From assembly GCF_964340395.1 (NCBI RefSeq), contig NC_135554.1, positions 12,852,251 to 12,916,250 on the forward strand: a DNA stretch of 64,000 bases. Direction: 5' to 3'. Below, piece after piece: positions 44,200 through 64,000 of the stretch. Both the position numbers and the translations under genes were made by a program. Position 1 is the stretch's first letter. Each line of letters starts with the position of its first letter. The notes under the pieces are model-generated. The model was not told the origin of the DNA. It searched no databases and was given only the letters and a program-made list of their open reading frames with translations. Source of the DNA: Glandiceps talaboti (taxonomy: Eukaryota > Hemichordata > Enteropneusta > Spengelidae).

Positions 44200-45600
44200 T
44201 TGATATATACAAGTTTTACCGAATGGCGGCTATATATTTGCAGTTAAAGTCAACATTTATAATTGCATAACTCAAAAACTTTAATACACAGACACTCCAT
44301 TCAAGTATCTACCCAATATTATCAGATGCAAGCTATCTTTTGAGACCTTGACCTTTGAACTTGACCTTTAAGGTCAATTATCAAAATCGAGCCAATTCTT
44401 GTCTATCACACACACATTGTAGTATTTCATATTGCCAATTTGTTATAAATCACGTTTACAAGTAATATTGAAAAAACTATACAGAAACATCATCTTTGGT
44501 GATCATATCACTTTTACTGAACGACAGCCATATTTATAGATAAACATCAATATTTACTACATAACCGAAAAACTGCAATGCATAGAGACGCCATTCAAGT
44601 GTCTATCCCCATACTATCAGATGAGAGCTCTCTTTGGAGACCTTGACCTTTGACCTTTTTGGCTGATTATGAAAATCGAGCCAATTCCTGTCTATCACAG
44701 ACACATTGTAGTGTTTACATTTTTTCATTTTATTTTAAATCAGGTTGACTAGTAATATGGATAAAAGGAAGTATACGCAAGTTTTATTTTGGTGCTCATG
44801 CAATTTTCAATGAATGGCACCCATATTTGTAGTAAACAATCACTGTATCTAATACTTCAATCACAGACTATATTTATAGACAATCAAAATTAAGCTATAA
44901 CGTACGTATTGCAGACACTTTGTAGCAATTATGTGTGACTAATGTCTTTTAGATCATGTCTATAGATAATAAAGAAGCAGAGATAAACAAACGCATGCAT
45001 TACAGTTGTGCTCATATAACTTTTTACTCGATGCCAGCTATATTTGTTGTGAACAATCATGATTTAGCATTTAATTCAAGAACGTTAATACACTGAGACT
45101 ACATTACAGTGTCTACCCCATTATTAATAGCCATGCTTAAACTTTCTTTTTTAGACCTTGACCTATGACTAGACCTGGATCTTCAGGTTCAGATACTGAA
45201 TTGTCACATACACTTTGTACTATTTATTTTCTTTCGCCAATTTCTGTTAAAGCATGTCTCCATTCAATCACATTTAAAGGGGCTATATCTTCGATAAAGT
45301 TGTTTTTCTTTCTTAAATACTGTGCCCACCCCCGCACCATAATCATCGATCATTTTTCAATGATTTAATCAAGACTCTATGTATTGATAAGTATTTTTTG
45401 TAAACCTCACGTGTAAAACAAATAAACCCTGGCTGTATTTACAGCTCTAACGATTCAAATCGAAACTATGTACAAGTAGTTAGCTTATTATAATAATTTT
45501 GATACGAATAATGTCGAATCATGCAATAACGTTAAACTTACAAAGCCAGATTATACACTCCCTGTGAGATTGTACTAAAACTGTATTCTGACTACTAGGG
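44200..45600 (-). repeat. Tandem array of about 300-bp units with AGGTCA motifs (arm B)
   Basis: Inverted counterpart of the arm A array. Units are marked by TTGACCTTTGAACTTGACC (about 44,347), a perfect TGACCTTTGACCT (44,644-44,656) and TTGACCTATGACTAGACC (about 45,160). CAATTCTTGTCTATCACA and ACATTGTAGT blocks repeat between them. Confidence 0.7.
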
Positions 45601-46008
45601 ATTTTTCAAGCCACCAAATTAAATACACACGTTATTGCACATACAACGCCTCTAGAAAAAAATCAGACGTATTTCTACTATGAAAAGTAAGAGTACTGAA
45701 CTTAATGAATGCCTTATAACATAAAGGAAGAAAAACTGGACATATCTCCCTTTAGGGAAATGCATTTGATAATTTTTTAGATGATTAAGAGCAGACAAAA
45801 TACTAATACTAATAATAATAATAACTTTATTTGCCATTTGCCAAAAATAGCATTGGAAATTGATTTTTCACACGAGCTCATAAAAGAAACAAAACGGGAA
45901 TAAAACTGACAATAAAATAAGAAAGACTCAACAGACAATAAAAAAAAAACACACACGGTACTAAAATACAATATTAAGACAAGTTGTTATAAAACAGGCA
46001 GTAGATGA

Positions 46009-46872
46009 CTATGTACGGTTTAAAATACGGATAGCAGATGGATAAAAACATTTCCTAAAACGTTCTGTTCTTGTTCTGATGGTCCTATACCGCTTACCAG
46101 AGGGTAAAAGTTTAAATAAATCATATGCTGGGTGGCTAAAATCCTGGATGATGGCTTTTGCTTTGTGCATGGTGCGTGTCTGATAGATTGAATGTAATGA
46201 TGGCAATTCTGTGCCGATGATTCTTTGTGCTGTACGCACAACCCGCTCAAGTGAATTCAATTCATCCTTGGTTATATTATTGAACCAGACTGTGATAGCA
46301 TATGTTAAAATACTCTCTATAACACTACGATAAAAGTTGACTAGAATGGAATTACTCATACCAATTTTCTTCAAACGCCTCGGAAAATATAGACGCTGTT
46401 GTGCTTTCTTTACCAGGTAATCGGTATTAGTTTGCCAAGACAAACTATTTGAAAGTTGAATACCTAGAAACTTAAATACAGAAACAATTTCAACTGTTCT
46501 ATCATTGATGCTAATCGGTGAATGAGCCATATTGCCCTTCCTAAAATCGACGATTACTTCTTTTGTTTTGTTTACATTCAGTTCAAGATTGTTGACACTA
46601 CACCAATTTGCCAAATTTGCAATTTCACTCCTATATGCAGACTCGTCATTATCAGTTATTAAACCTATGGCTGTGGTGTCATCGGCAAACTTTACAAGCA
46701 CGTTTTCATCATACAAGGGAGTACAGTCTCGGGTGAAAAGGGAGAACAGTAAAGGACTTAAGACACAACCTTGAGGAGCACCTGTATTAAGAACTAATTT
46801 CGAAGAAACACGGCTATTAATTTTAACAATCTGTGGCCTATCATAGAGAAAACTTAAGACCCACCTACACAT
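46009..46872 (-). pseudogene. LINE ORF: RT catalytic core and C-terminus
   Basis: 287 codons: WVLSFLYDRPQIVKI, NTGAPQGCVLSPLLFSLF, the catalytic VKFADDTTAIGLI, LNVNKTKEVIVDFR, FKFLGIQLSNSLSWQTN and a C-terminal domain ending RFRKCFYPSAIRILN. The fragment at 5,150-5,990 belongs to the same family. Confidence 0.88.
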
Positions 46873-48311
46873 GGATTGGCTAATTCAGAGAGTTTCATTA
46901 CTAACTTGGATGGAATAATAGTGTTAAACGCAGAGCTGAAATCTACAAAGAGCATTCGAGCATATGAATTTCGTTTATCTAGATGAGTTAATACTGAATG
47001 AAGTGCAATTGATACAGCATCTTCTACAGAGCGATTGGCACGGTATGCAAACTGATATGGGTCGATAGACTTTGGTAAAATAGACTTAATATGGTGCAAA
47101 ACTAAGCGTTCGAAGCATTTCATGATGACAGGTGTAAGTGCAACCGGCCTATAATCATTCAAACACTTGACTGGGAATTTCTTCGGTACGGGGATTATTG
47201 TTGATATCTTGAAACAGGATGGTACGACACACTGCGAAAGTGATATATTAAATATGTCCGAAAATACACTCGACAGCTGTTCAGCGCAATGATGGAGGGC
47301 TCGAGATGGGATGTTGTCCGGACCTGCTGCTTTGTGTACATTTACACTCGCAAAACACTTGCGTACATCAGACCCGAGGATAGTAAATGGGGTGTCGTTG
47401 TTGTCATGATCAAGGCATAAGGGGGGATCTAAGTTCACCTTGTCGAAACGAGCATAGAAGTCATTTAAACGATCAGGAAGACTTGTATCGGTGTCAACTA
47501 TTGCATTTCGTTTGCTTCTATACGATGTAACTGCTTCCAGTTCTTTCCATAACCGTCGCGAGTCATTTTCTTTGAGCTGATTTTCCAGTTTTTCCCAATA
47601 TTGTCGTTTAGCAGATCGAATTGCTTTGTTCAGTTCATATTTTGACTTCTTGTAAGCAGCAGCATCGTTTGCCTTGAATGCATCGGACTTTGCCTTAAGT
47701 TTTACGCGAATATTGCTGTTGAACCATGGTTTCTGATTGGGATAGTTACGTACACATTTCGTTGGAATGCACGAATCTATACAGAACTTGACGTAATCTG
47801 TCACCACATCCGTATATTCGTTGAGATCTGAAGATGATTCCTTGAATACTGACCAATCAGTGGACTCCAGACAGCCTTGGAGATTCATAATTGAATCATC
47901 AGACCAGCACTGGACAGATCTTGTTGTTGGTTTTGCAGACTTCAGTTTTTGTTTATATGCAGGTACAAGAAATATTGAGGAGTGGTCTGATTTACCATAG
48001 TGAGGTCGAGGCAGAGAACGGTAAGCACCTTTGATGGTTGAATAACAATGATCAAGAATCTTCTGGCCTCGAGTTGGACAGGTGACGTATTGATAAAACT
48101 TTGGCAACACCTTCTTGAGGTTTGTATGATTGAAGTCACCGGTAATTATTGGCACTGCGTCGGGATAGGAATTTTCACACCCGGTGACGATGCTTGACAG
48201 TTCATTCAGGGCAATCGAAGCATTTGCATTTGGGTGTATGTAACGGATGACAAAACAACACCTGAGAATTCGCGCGGTAAAAAGTATGGCCGGCACTTGA
48301 TTGTCAAACAC
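46854..48311 (-). pseudogene. LINE ORF: endonuclease end and RT start
   Basis: 485 codons. It carries IITGDFNHTNL and YGKSDHSSIFLV (endonuclease GDFN and SDH motifs), a Lys-rich linker with a W..LE heptad-like stretch, then RT: HKAAGPDNIPSRAL, TIIPVPKK, NDYRPVALTPVIMKCFERLV, DPYQFAYRANRSVEDAV and MLFVDFSSAFNTIIPSKLV. The frame is lost at ELANPCVGGS, where the next frame takes over (MCRWVLSFLYDR). Confidence 0.88.
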
Positions 48312-48847
48312 TCTAAATCAGGAGAACAAAATCGCGAAATTATCTCTACATCCGAACACCAAGAATTGTTGATTAAAAAGCAAACACCACCTCCTTTCGC
48401 TTTCTTCGTAATTTCCTTAGATCTATCCATTCTATAGATTGAGAAGCCTTCAGGACTAAGGGCACTGTCCGGGATATCTGCATCTAACCATGTTTCCGTG
48501 AAACAAAGTACACAACAATCTCTCATATCCCGTTGGTTTTTGATACGACAAAAAAGTTCATCCAGTTTGTTGTCGATAGATTGCAAGTTTGCAAGGTGAA
48601 TGCTAGGAAGAGGGGGTCTCGCTGAACGTTGACGAAGTTTCGCCAGAACGCCACCCCTTTTCCCCCGTTTGCGTTTACGTCTACCGATGATTCCATCAGG
48701 TGTGTTATGGTTCTCACTGTTCGGTGGAGCACAAAACGAAAAGTCGCAGGAATGACGGCTAGGTTGAAGTTTAAGCTCACCTATTCTGTTCCTGACATCT
48801 AGGAGTTGTTCACGAGCATAGACGAAGAATGTAGAAACATCAGACAT
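48206..48847 (-). pseudogene. LINE ORF: basic N-terminus and start of endonuclease
   Basis: 213 codons. A basic patch (GRRKRKRGKRGGVLAKLRQR) is followed by IHLANLQSIDNKLDELF, VLCFTETWLDADIPDSAL and GGGVCFLIN. This is the APE-type endonuclease start, with the ETW catalytic Glu present. The frame breaks within FSGVVLSSVTY and continues in the next frame as YIHPNANAS. Confidence 0.85.
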
Positions 48848-48950
48848 CAGAGTACAAGGATAAAAACGGCAAAAAAGACGAGAGCTCGACGTGAACTGTC
48901 GCCATGTAACGGCGCCATTGCATATTGATAGATTGCAAGTTGAAAAAATA

Positions 48951-50060
48951 GCTCATATTAATGTATCTAGACAATATGTATATGTACAATGATAGACACT
49001 ATAAAAATGTTCATAATTACGGTAAATGGAATTTAATCAAACTTTATTCCTTACATGTCCGTTTACGTAATTGTTTTTTATTCATTTATCATAATGTCTT
49101 TTTGTCCAGGAACGAGCGTCTATAACAACAAACTAACAAATGCGTTGCATGCAAATATAAGAAACCTAAATAGTATACAGACATATAACTATTTCAAAGT
49201 TGACATCAATTTCACAAAAAAAATATCGTAAAAGCAGTGAACAAAATGTTTAGCCCACATTTATACTTGTTTGTAATCAAAACCGTAGATAACGGCTTTA
49301 ATAGAGGTATTATGACTTTGGCTCAGGTTATATTTAGAGCGTTTATTTGACAAAATAAATATTTCTTTCTCAATGCTGCTTTCTTCGTTCAGCTGAGGAA
49401 AATGCTCGTGACATAAAGGGGGCGCCTGGTTACTTGAAGTTGAAGACGAGAAGTGAGAAAACCATTAGGTCACGAGTATTTTCTGGCCTATATGACAATG
49501 TTAGAGAATAACATACACTTGTACCTGCACAAGTTGTAAAGGAAAATTGGAAAATAAGAGACATTCTAAACATTTTGAGTCATATTAAATCACAGCAGAA
49601 CCAATGACAGATTCAAACTTTAAGAGCTAGTGTTCGACAGGTGGGCCATTGACTGGTTAGCTGATGGCAGTACTTAAACATTTGAAAACGAAACCTTATA
49701 TCTTAAGGCAAACTACCTAGTAGATCTAGACGTGTAGGCATACACATGGTCTTATATTTATGCATATTGCAGCTAGACAGATGTTCTGATAAGAATACAC
49801 TAGAACACAGAACGTGTTACGTTTGTTATAAATCTGAGTCGTATTTTGTACTAAGTAGAACGGGGGCTGGAGTTGATTGTGTCACTCGCGAGGTTAGTTG
49901 ACATACATAGATATCAAATTATTTTATTTCCAACTTACATGAAAATAGTATGTACAGGTAAAGTGTTTGCATAATTCTTTAACAGAATACATACTTAATA
50001 CATTCCAGGAAACCATATTGTGAACGAATTGCTCTTGGTCATCTGTGACAAACGTTCACG
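48951..50060. other. Arm B sequence without a recognised feature
   Basis: It aligns with arm A 23,714-24,650 and 22,135-22,350. The empty target site of arm A's hAT-like element is near 49,840 (AAATCTGAGTCGT). Confidence 0.6.
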
Positions 50061-50066
50061 TGATAT

Positions 50067-50901
50067 CTAGTTGCTATGGCACCTACATTTCATTCTCCAA
50101 ATTTTGGAAGTACCTACTATCAAGCTAACACTACAATATTTGGTGATGCATTTGGAATTACTTCTATTTAGACCAGCTTTCATCAAACCATTTATGGTTT
50201 TATAATGTACATTTCCCAGACTTCCTATGACAATAACTATTATTTTTGAACGAAAGCATGTGGTGTTTATTGCTAGTGAGAGTGGAAAGTATTTGTCGAA
50301 CTCCTGAAAACATAATGAAATTTGTGCATCAAAGGGTATGGACACTTTAACTCATGTTGCATATTTGTTATGTTTATCGATGACAATAATGTCTGGGAGT
50401 TTATGCTGATGTTCGGAGGTTCTCACATGGGCATCAAACATTTCAGGTTTTAAAACAGTGTATTTAAATGTCTCCTTCCCAGGATTACTCTTTTTACCGA
50501 AGATTGATTAAATCGACTATTCTATTGTGTCTCTGTTGGTATATATAGTTTCTTAACTTTCTTACTTCCTTTCTAAAATGATTATGAGATACTGTGTCAG
50601 TAGGCTGATGGCATATTCTACGTGATTTGGTGTAAGACTCTGGATAGCATAGGGCCATTAGACTTTTGTACTGTAGGATCTGCAAACGACCTCTAGCGAC
50701 AAATGATCTCAGATTAGCGTCAATCTTGTGATTGTTGAAGTAAGTGGCAGATACACCATGGTTTATTTTCCCTGCCTCTCGAATCACTCTTTCCTGTGAA
50801 GGTTTCGCTTTACACTCGGATTCATATTGCTGCAGCAGCTGCTGTTTAAATGTTGTGTAGAATTTGTCTGGCGTCTGATGTCTCCATAAGATCTCTAACA
50901 T
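50067..50901 (-). pseudogene. 3' remnant of an RLE-type retrotransposon (arm B)
   Basis: Counterpart of 21,292-22,130. The first frame (50,494-50,901) reads QQLLQQYESECKAKPSQERV, ARGRLQILQYKSLMALCYPE and YIYQQRHNRIVDLINLR. The second (50,067-50,345) reads SIPFDAQISLCFQEFDKYFP, IIVIVIGSLGNVHYK and SLIVGTSKIWRMKCR. It is better preserved than the arm A copy at the C-terminal end, which is what points to an R2-superfamily restriction-like endonuclease. Confidence 0.72.
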
Positions 50902-51240
50902 CTACTGGCAATATAAAATCCCAAATGAAAATGTCTACCTGAAGACCGGCTGCAACAGCATATCCAAAGAAACACAAAGGCACAGGTCTTGATTGGATGG
51001 CTCGGAAATGTCCTTAGAATGTCCCAAGAATGGCCTAAAAGTAGCACCTAGATGGATACCACCTGGGAAACGCAAACATGGTAAACCAATGACTGTAGGC
51101 GATGGATAGTGGTTACTATGTTAAAGGAAAAGGGCCTTACGTGGGGAAGAAGTAAAGTGGCAGAAGTTGGTGGCACCCTTAAATATTAGCCGGTATCAAG
51201 ATGATCAATGGTGGGATGATAATGAACCATATTATGTTGA
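50902..51240 (+). pseudogene. C-terminal remnant of an RTE-like LINE (arm B)
   Basis: Counterpart of 20,940-21,285, more damaged. WLGNVLRMS, PGKRKHGK-like codons in a shifted frame and MLKEKGLTWGRSKVAEVGGT remain readable. Confidence 0.65.
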
Positions 51241-52060
51241 AGCACATTCGCCTTTATGATAGCCCTTGAGATCGAAGAGGAATGGGAGAGAGTGGGGCAC
51301 ACCTGGACATGAAACCGGGACTGTGTAACAGATAAAATATTTTATTTGGGTGAGAAGAACTGAGGCCACACAGTCATACATTTAAAGCTAATATTTAATA
51401 ATCTTTGTACATAATTCTTTGTTTTACAGTCTTCAGCAAAAATAGAACACGTCTTGTATAAAACAAACAGTACACTCTTCGCATTAATAGCAACTCATGG
51501 TTTGGCCTAAAGGAATGTCTGCAGCAACTAATTTATTCACAAACGATAATGTTTCTTAAAGCGATATATTTAGTATCCTAGAGGTAGTCTACATCAATCT
51601 GTCAGACATTTATGACGTTAAAGTAAGAAATTTAAAAAAAGGGACACAATTTTCAATAACATTATTTTCTTCTACTGTCTGTAGATGAGCTACAGCAATC
51701 ATGGTATCTGGTTTAAAGGCCGGTAAACTCCTTCACTGCAATTGACTGTAGAAATAAAAAAAGGCAATGACAATAGACGTATACAGAACCACTACCCTGA
51801 AGATTCTTATTCAATCGAGTAATTTTAACGTTGTTTAAATTATATGCATTTTTTACTAATATATAATTATGCAATACTTTGAAATTATTCATTTTCTTCT
51901 TTTCCAGCAAACTTGTAAAACTGCACATAGAGGCGCAATGTCAACAAAATGTTGATGAAAGAACAATTTTGCTCTTCGTAGATTATAACGTTAAGTACAC
52001 AGGACATCATATTGCCAGTCTGAAAACTTTATCGGGGTGTACAATACAATATCGTAAAAT
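51241..52060. other. Arm B sequence without a recognised feature
   Basis: It aligns with arm A 20,110-20,935. Its small frames are not supported. Confidence 0.5.
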
Positions 52061-52079
52061 TTAGATCAGCAAGACTTTG

Positions 52080-52450
52080 TTTATCAAAGCCCCGAGATTA
52101 AGCCTCACGGTCTTATTCCAAATTTAAAGCCAGAGCCAGGAGAGATGCCCACCGCTCGGCGGTCAAAACCCAAGTCTCAAACCTGTGACGCTATGGTCGT
52201 TACAATAATTAAATTGCCATAAGTCACGCATAGGAGATGAACTTCCAAAGATAACAATGCGTCATGTATAATTGTGAGCGTCATGGAAATAAAACAAAAG
52301 AACGCTAAACTTTAACTTGAATGACATCTCCATACATACGATATTAGTTACTATTGTCCTGACTCCCATGTGGGTCATTGCTATAACATATATTCAATTC
52401 TTTAACTAGGTGTTTGTCGACATGTGTAAACATGTCTGAACCCAAACAGA
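52080..52450 (-). repeat. Repeat flanking the lectin gene, downstream copy (arm B)
   Basis: Inverted counterpart of 19,650-20,065; the reverse strand ends in TTTGATAAACAAAG. Confidence 0.65.
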
Positions 52451-52642
52451 GTATTTACAAATTAGTGATAACATTTTATAATTCAGTTTCTTAATGCAAT
52501 ACAAGGCAGTTAACACCGAAAAGAAAGGAACTTTATTATGAGTTTTATTATAGCACAGAAATGTAATTATCACAAGTCAACGTCAAAGGTTTGAAATACT
52601 ATTCATACAGCCTACTAAGTTGATGTAAAAAAGACATCTTCT

Positions 52643-61356
<8,714 letters not shown>

Positions 61357-62099
61357 CAGTCAGTATTGTCTATAATCTAAAAATGAAATAAAATAGTTCT
61401 TTTACAGAAACCGGAACTTGATTACATGTGAACGCCGCAGTTCTTCTTATTCGGATTTTCAGTTTTGACACAATTTAAAAAAAAAACATATCCTAAATGT
61501 AAGGCTAGCTTCGATATCCAAGATATATGTCGCGGTTGACATAAAAATAATCCTCCACTGATACTTGGTACACTAAAAATGATGCTAAAGCTTATGATAT
61601 TCACCTCGCTTTTACGTGGTCAAATATTATTGAACGAAGCTTAAGGCATTTACATAGATGTTGATCGATTACTAGTATTGGTTTCTATATTTGTCTCAAA
61701 TATTTATATAATTTTAGACGTGTACAAGAAAGTAGAAGTTTGCTGACTTATCGAATCTGCTTTTTTTCTGACTCGATGCGCATATTTTACGTTTGAGTGC
61801 AACTCTATAAATTAAATGTCCACACATTCAAAAAAATTGTAGCCGTATCATTCAATATTACAACTGCATTGGATTAGAATTTGCAAACACGGGTAAGTAT
61901 TAATCACGTACACTCTCATGTTTTAATTGCTAATATTACCTCCAAAACGTAGTGTTAATTAAAACAAAATAATATGTGTCACTGTTTTAGGTGGTGCTAA
62001 GACAAGCCACAATATTATCAAACCTTGAGATCAGCTAGTATTGTAGTAAAGGGATAAACAGAATAGATACAATGTTTTTGGAATAACTGGGACATATAT

Positions 62100-62460
62100 T
62101 TTATTTGTCAAAGCCCTGAGCCTCACTCCAAAGTCACATCCACGAGACATGCTCACGCTCTATGGTCAAAAGTCAAGTCACCCAAACCTGCGACGTCGTT
62201 ACATTAATTGAATTACAATAACTCACGCATAGGAGATGAGCTTCCTAAGATAACAATATGTCATGCATAATGAAATGAAACAAATGACACTAAACTTTAA
62301 CTTGAATGACATCTCCAAACATAGCATATTAGTGTACCTATTGTCTTGACACCCATGTGAGCTATTGCAATAAAAGACATTCATTTCTCTACCCCGGTGT
62401 TTGGCGAAATTTATAAACAACGTCACGTCTGAAACAAAACACAGTAATTAAAATTTCACG
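62100..62460 (-). repeat. Repeat flanking the lectin gene, upstream copy (arm B)
   Basis: Inverted counterpart of 12,785-13,150. It keeps an open minus-strand frame (62,223-62,426; MNVFYCNSSHGCQDN, FSVICFISLCMTYCYL) that differs from arm A by a 3-residue in-frame indel. Confidence 0.65.
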
Positions 62461-62898
62461 ACTTAGTCTAGTAATATTTCGACACCTAAAACGTGTGTAA
62501 ATATTTCCGAGAATTCCTAAAAGGAACCATAATAACTGAATAATACCAGCACTATATTATGTTGGTTTTCTAGCGATTATTATCAGAACCTCATCATAGT
62601 GCTGTCAGAATACGTTGCCTATCAGCCTCAACAGCAATTGAACATTACGTCATCTACAGCTACCACTAGCTACAGAATGGCGTTTATTATGTTCTTGGAA
62701 ATAGCACATGGGGGTTAAATTATATGTGTAGATATTAATACCTATTATCAAATACCTACAATCGCTGCCCCGTGTATATTGCTATGGAGAAATCGCGAAC
62801 TCTACCCGGCAATATTTTTCCCTATCACCAACTGGCATACTTTCCCCAAATATTAAGGTCAGTCACGGGAATTTTGGACTGCTTTCTTTCCTGGTCCT

Positions 62899-63081
62899 AT
62901 GAACCTTGATATGCGTGTTGCAAAACTTGTTGGCATCCTGTACGTGAGGCTCCAGGAAACTCCTCCTAAAATCTTAATCAATATTCTATTTGGCGACTGT
63001 GGCGAAATTACATCAAGTAGACAAGTTGATTTATTTCAAAAGAATAGAGCCACCGCCCACCATTCGACGAAAAGAGGTTAA
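62899..63081 (+). CDS. Unrecognised reading frame conserved in both arms (arm B copy)
   Basis: 60 codons, ending VRLQETPPKILINILFGDCG, EITSSRQVDLFQKNRATAHH, STKRG and stop. It aligns with the end of the minus-strand frame at 12,153-12,479. No family recognised. It runs divergently from the lectin gene in both arms. Confidence 0.3.
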   Translation: MNLDMRVAKLVGILYVRLQETPPKILINILFGDCGEITSSRQVDLFQKNRATAHHSTKRG

Positions 63082-63089
63082 ATATTACC

Positions 63090-64000
63090 GTAGCTTTTGG
63101 AACACAATGACAAATAAAATAAATTTACAAAGATTGTAACGTCTTCTCTCTGAGTAAGAACGCTTTAAATACAAAGATAGATAAATGAAAAAGTGTAAGT
63201 TGAGTAATGGTCGAAAGTAAGGTTATTGTTTTATCTCGTGTTGGGTACTGTATGAAATAATTATGTATTAGTTCCTTTCTAAGAGACTGTTATAAAGGAC
63301 AAAATAACAAAACATGTAGTTCATCATGAAGAACATTTAGACCATCATTTTCACACAAAAAAAGTATGGTTTGAACAACAGCAAAATTAATGAATCCCCA
63401 AGACTATTCAACTTGCCACTACGCTGCCTACAACTACAACTACAACTGTAATATTGACCACACTAAATTAACAGATACAATGTGTTTTTATTCTAGTGAA
63501 TATGTATTTGATTATGTGATGAACAACTGTCCAGGTTGCAAGTAGTGCAGGTCAAACATATTCTTACAATTTTAAAATGTCGTTCCGCGAGGTTTGAAGT
63601 CTAGGACTAATTAAACTGCTAAATGGTGTTTGCTTTTTATGTTTCTCAGCATATGTCAATACTGTAAGTTGATCAATATACTAACCGTAACCAGAGATTA
63701 AGTACGATCATCGTCATCCCTTTTCTTTTTCTACTTTTAAAGATCGATATCCGGATATTAATACTTACAGTAACTTACCTGTGTAGTAACACTGTAAGTA
63801 AACCCAGTCGGTTTTTAGTTGCTGGGAAATATATAATGCTTAGCAGATAAATTCTTCATTCCTGAATTGAATCGAATCTTCTTTCCAGTTCGAAGCTGAA
63901 TGTGGTGTCTTTACTGAATCAACAACCCTTTTCACTAAATAACGATCTACTGAGCCGACAATCCGTACGTGTATACGGCAGTTGGGCCACTGTAGAGCTA
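63090..64000. other. Outer end of arm B, no recognised gene
   Basis: It aligns with arm A 9,745-10,302 and 11,845-12,150, skipping the arm A-only segment. Similarity still holds at the last bases of the window. Confidence 0.7.

Larger units (their letters stand above)
45803..48950 (-). mobile_element. L2-like LINE inserted in arm B
   Basis: Arm A is continuous across this point (near 24,655-24,685), so the element entered arm B after the duplication. On the minus strand it has an N-terminal basic region, an APE endonuclease, a reverse transcriptase and a 3' end of TATT/TTA-type short repeats rather than poly(A), as is common in L2/CR1 elements. The protein is spread over three frames, with breaks near 48,240 and 46,865. 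It is nearly full length but inactive as it stands. Confidence 0.9.

Overview
This window is repeat-rich, AT-rich nuclear DNA from an animal, most likely a marine invertebrate. The evidence is phase-consistent GT-AG introns, several LINE clades, a GIY-YIG Penelope-like element, many MITEs and long TGTA, TA, TTA and CA microsatellites. I cannot place it more closely than invertebrate deuterostome or lophotrochozoan. No rRNA, tRNA, CRISPR array or operon was seen.

Layout. 1-9,700: transposon debris, including a very young 173-bp MITE with perfect 62-bp TIRs, and a LINE cut in two by a 5-kb foldback-type element. 9,731-27,026 (arm A) and 42,756 to the window end (arm B): one locus present twice in opposite orientation, an inverted segmental duplication around a 15.7-kb spacer. 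The spacer (27,027-42,755) holds a Daphne/L2-like LINE, a LINE ORF1 remnant, a Penelope-like element, a 2.1-kb TIR element and a nested minisatellite.

The main gene, one copy per arm, is a six-exon, single-pass membrane lectin that I do not recognise as a named protein. In order it has a signal peptide, a basic RxxR site, an N-terminal domain that looks like a beta-propeller (tachylectin/tectonin-like, tentative), a C-type lectin domain split over two exons, a Ser/Thr-rich stalk of 31-residue tandem repeats, one transmembrane helix and a tail of about 12 residues. Copy B (minus strand, 61,356 to 52,643) is intact: all five introns are GT-AG, all phases agree and the model gives 628 residues. 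Copy A (plus strand, 13,931-19,484) has a weakened first donor, a lost AG before exon 5 and an 11-bp deletion in exon 5. It could therefore only give a protein without the membrane anchor, or nothing.

The arms can be dated relative to each other by their insertions. RLE-type and RTE-like LINE remnants, a small MITE and a tandem-repeat block are shared, so they predate the duplication. Private to arm B are an L2-like LINE and a 4.2-kb cluster in intron 2. Private to arm A are a hAT-like element (arm B keeps the empty site), a hairpin element between TA tracts and a 1.5-kb segment.
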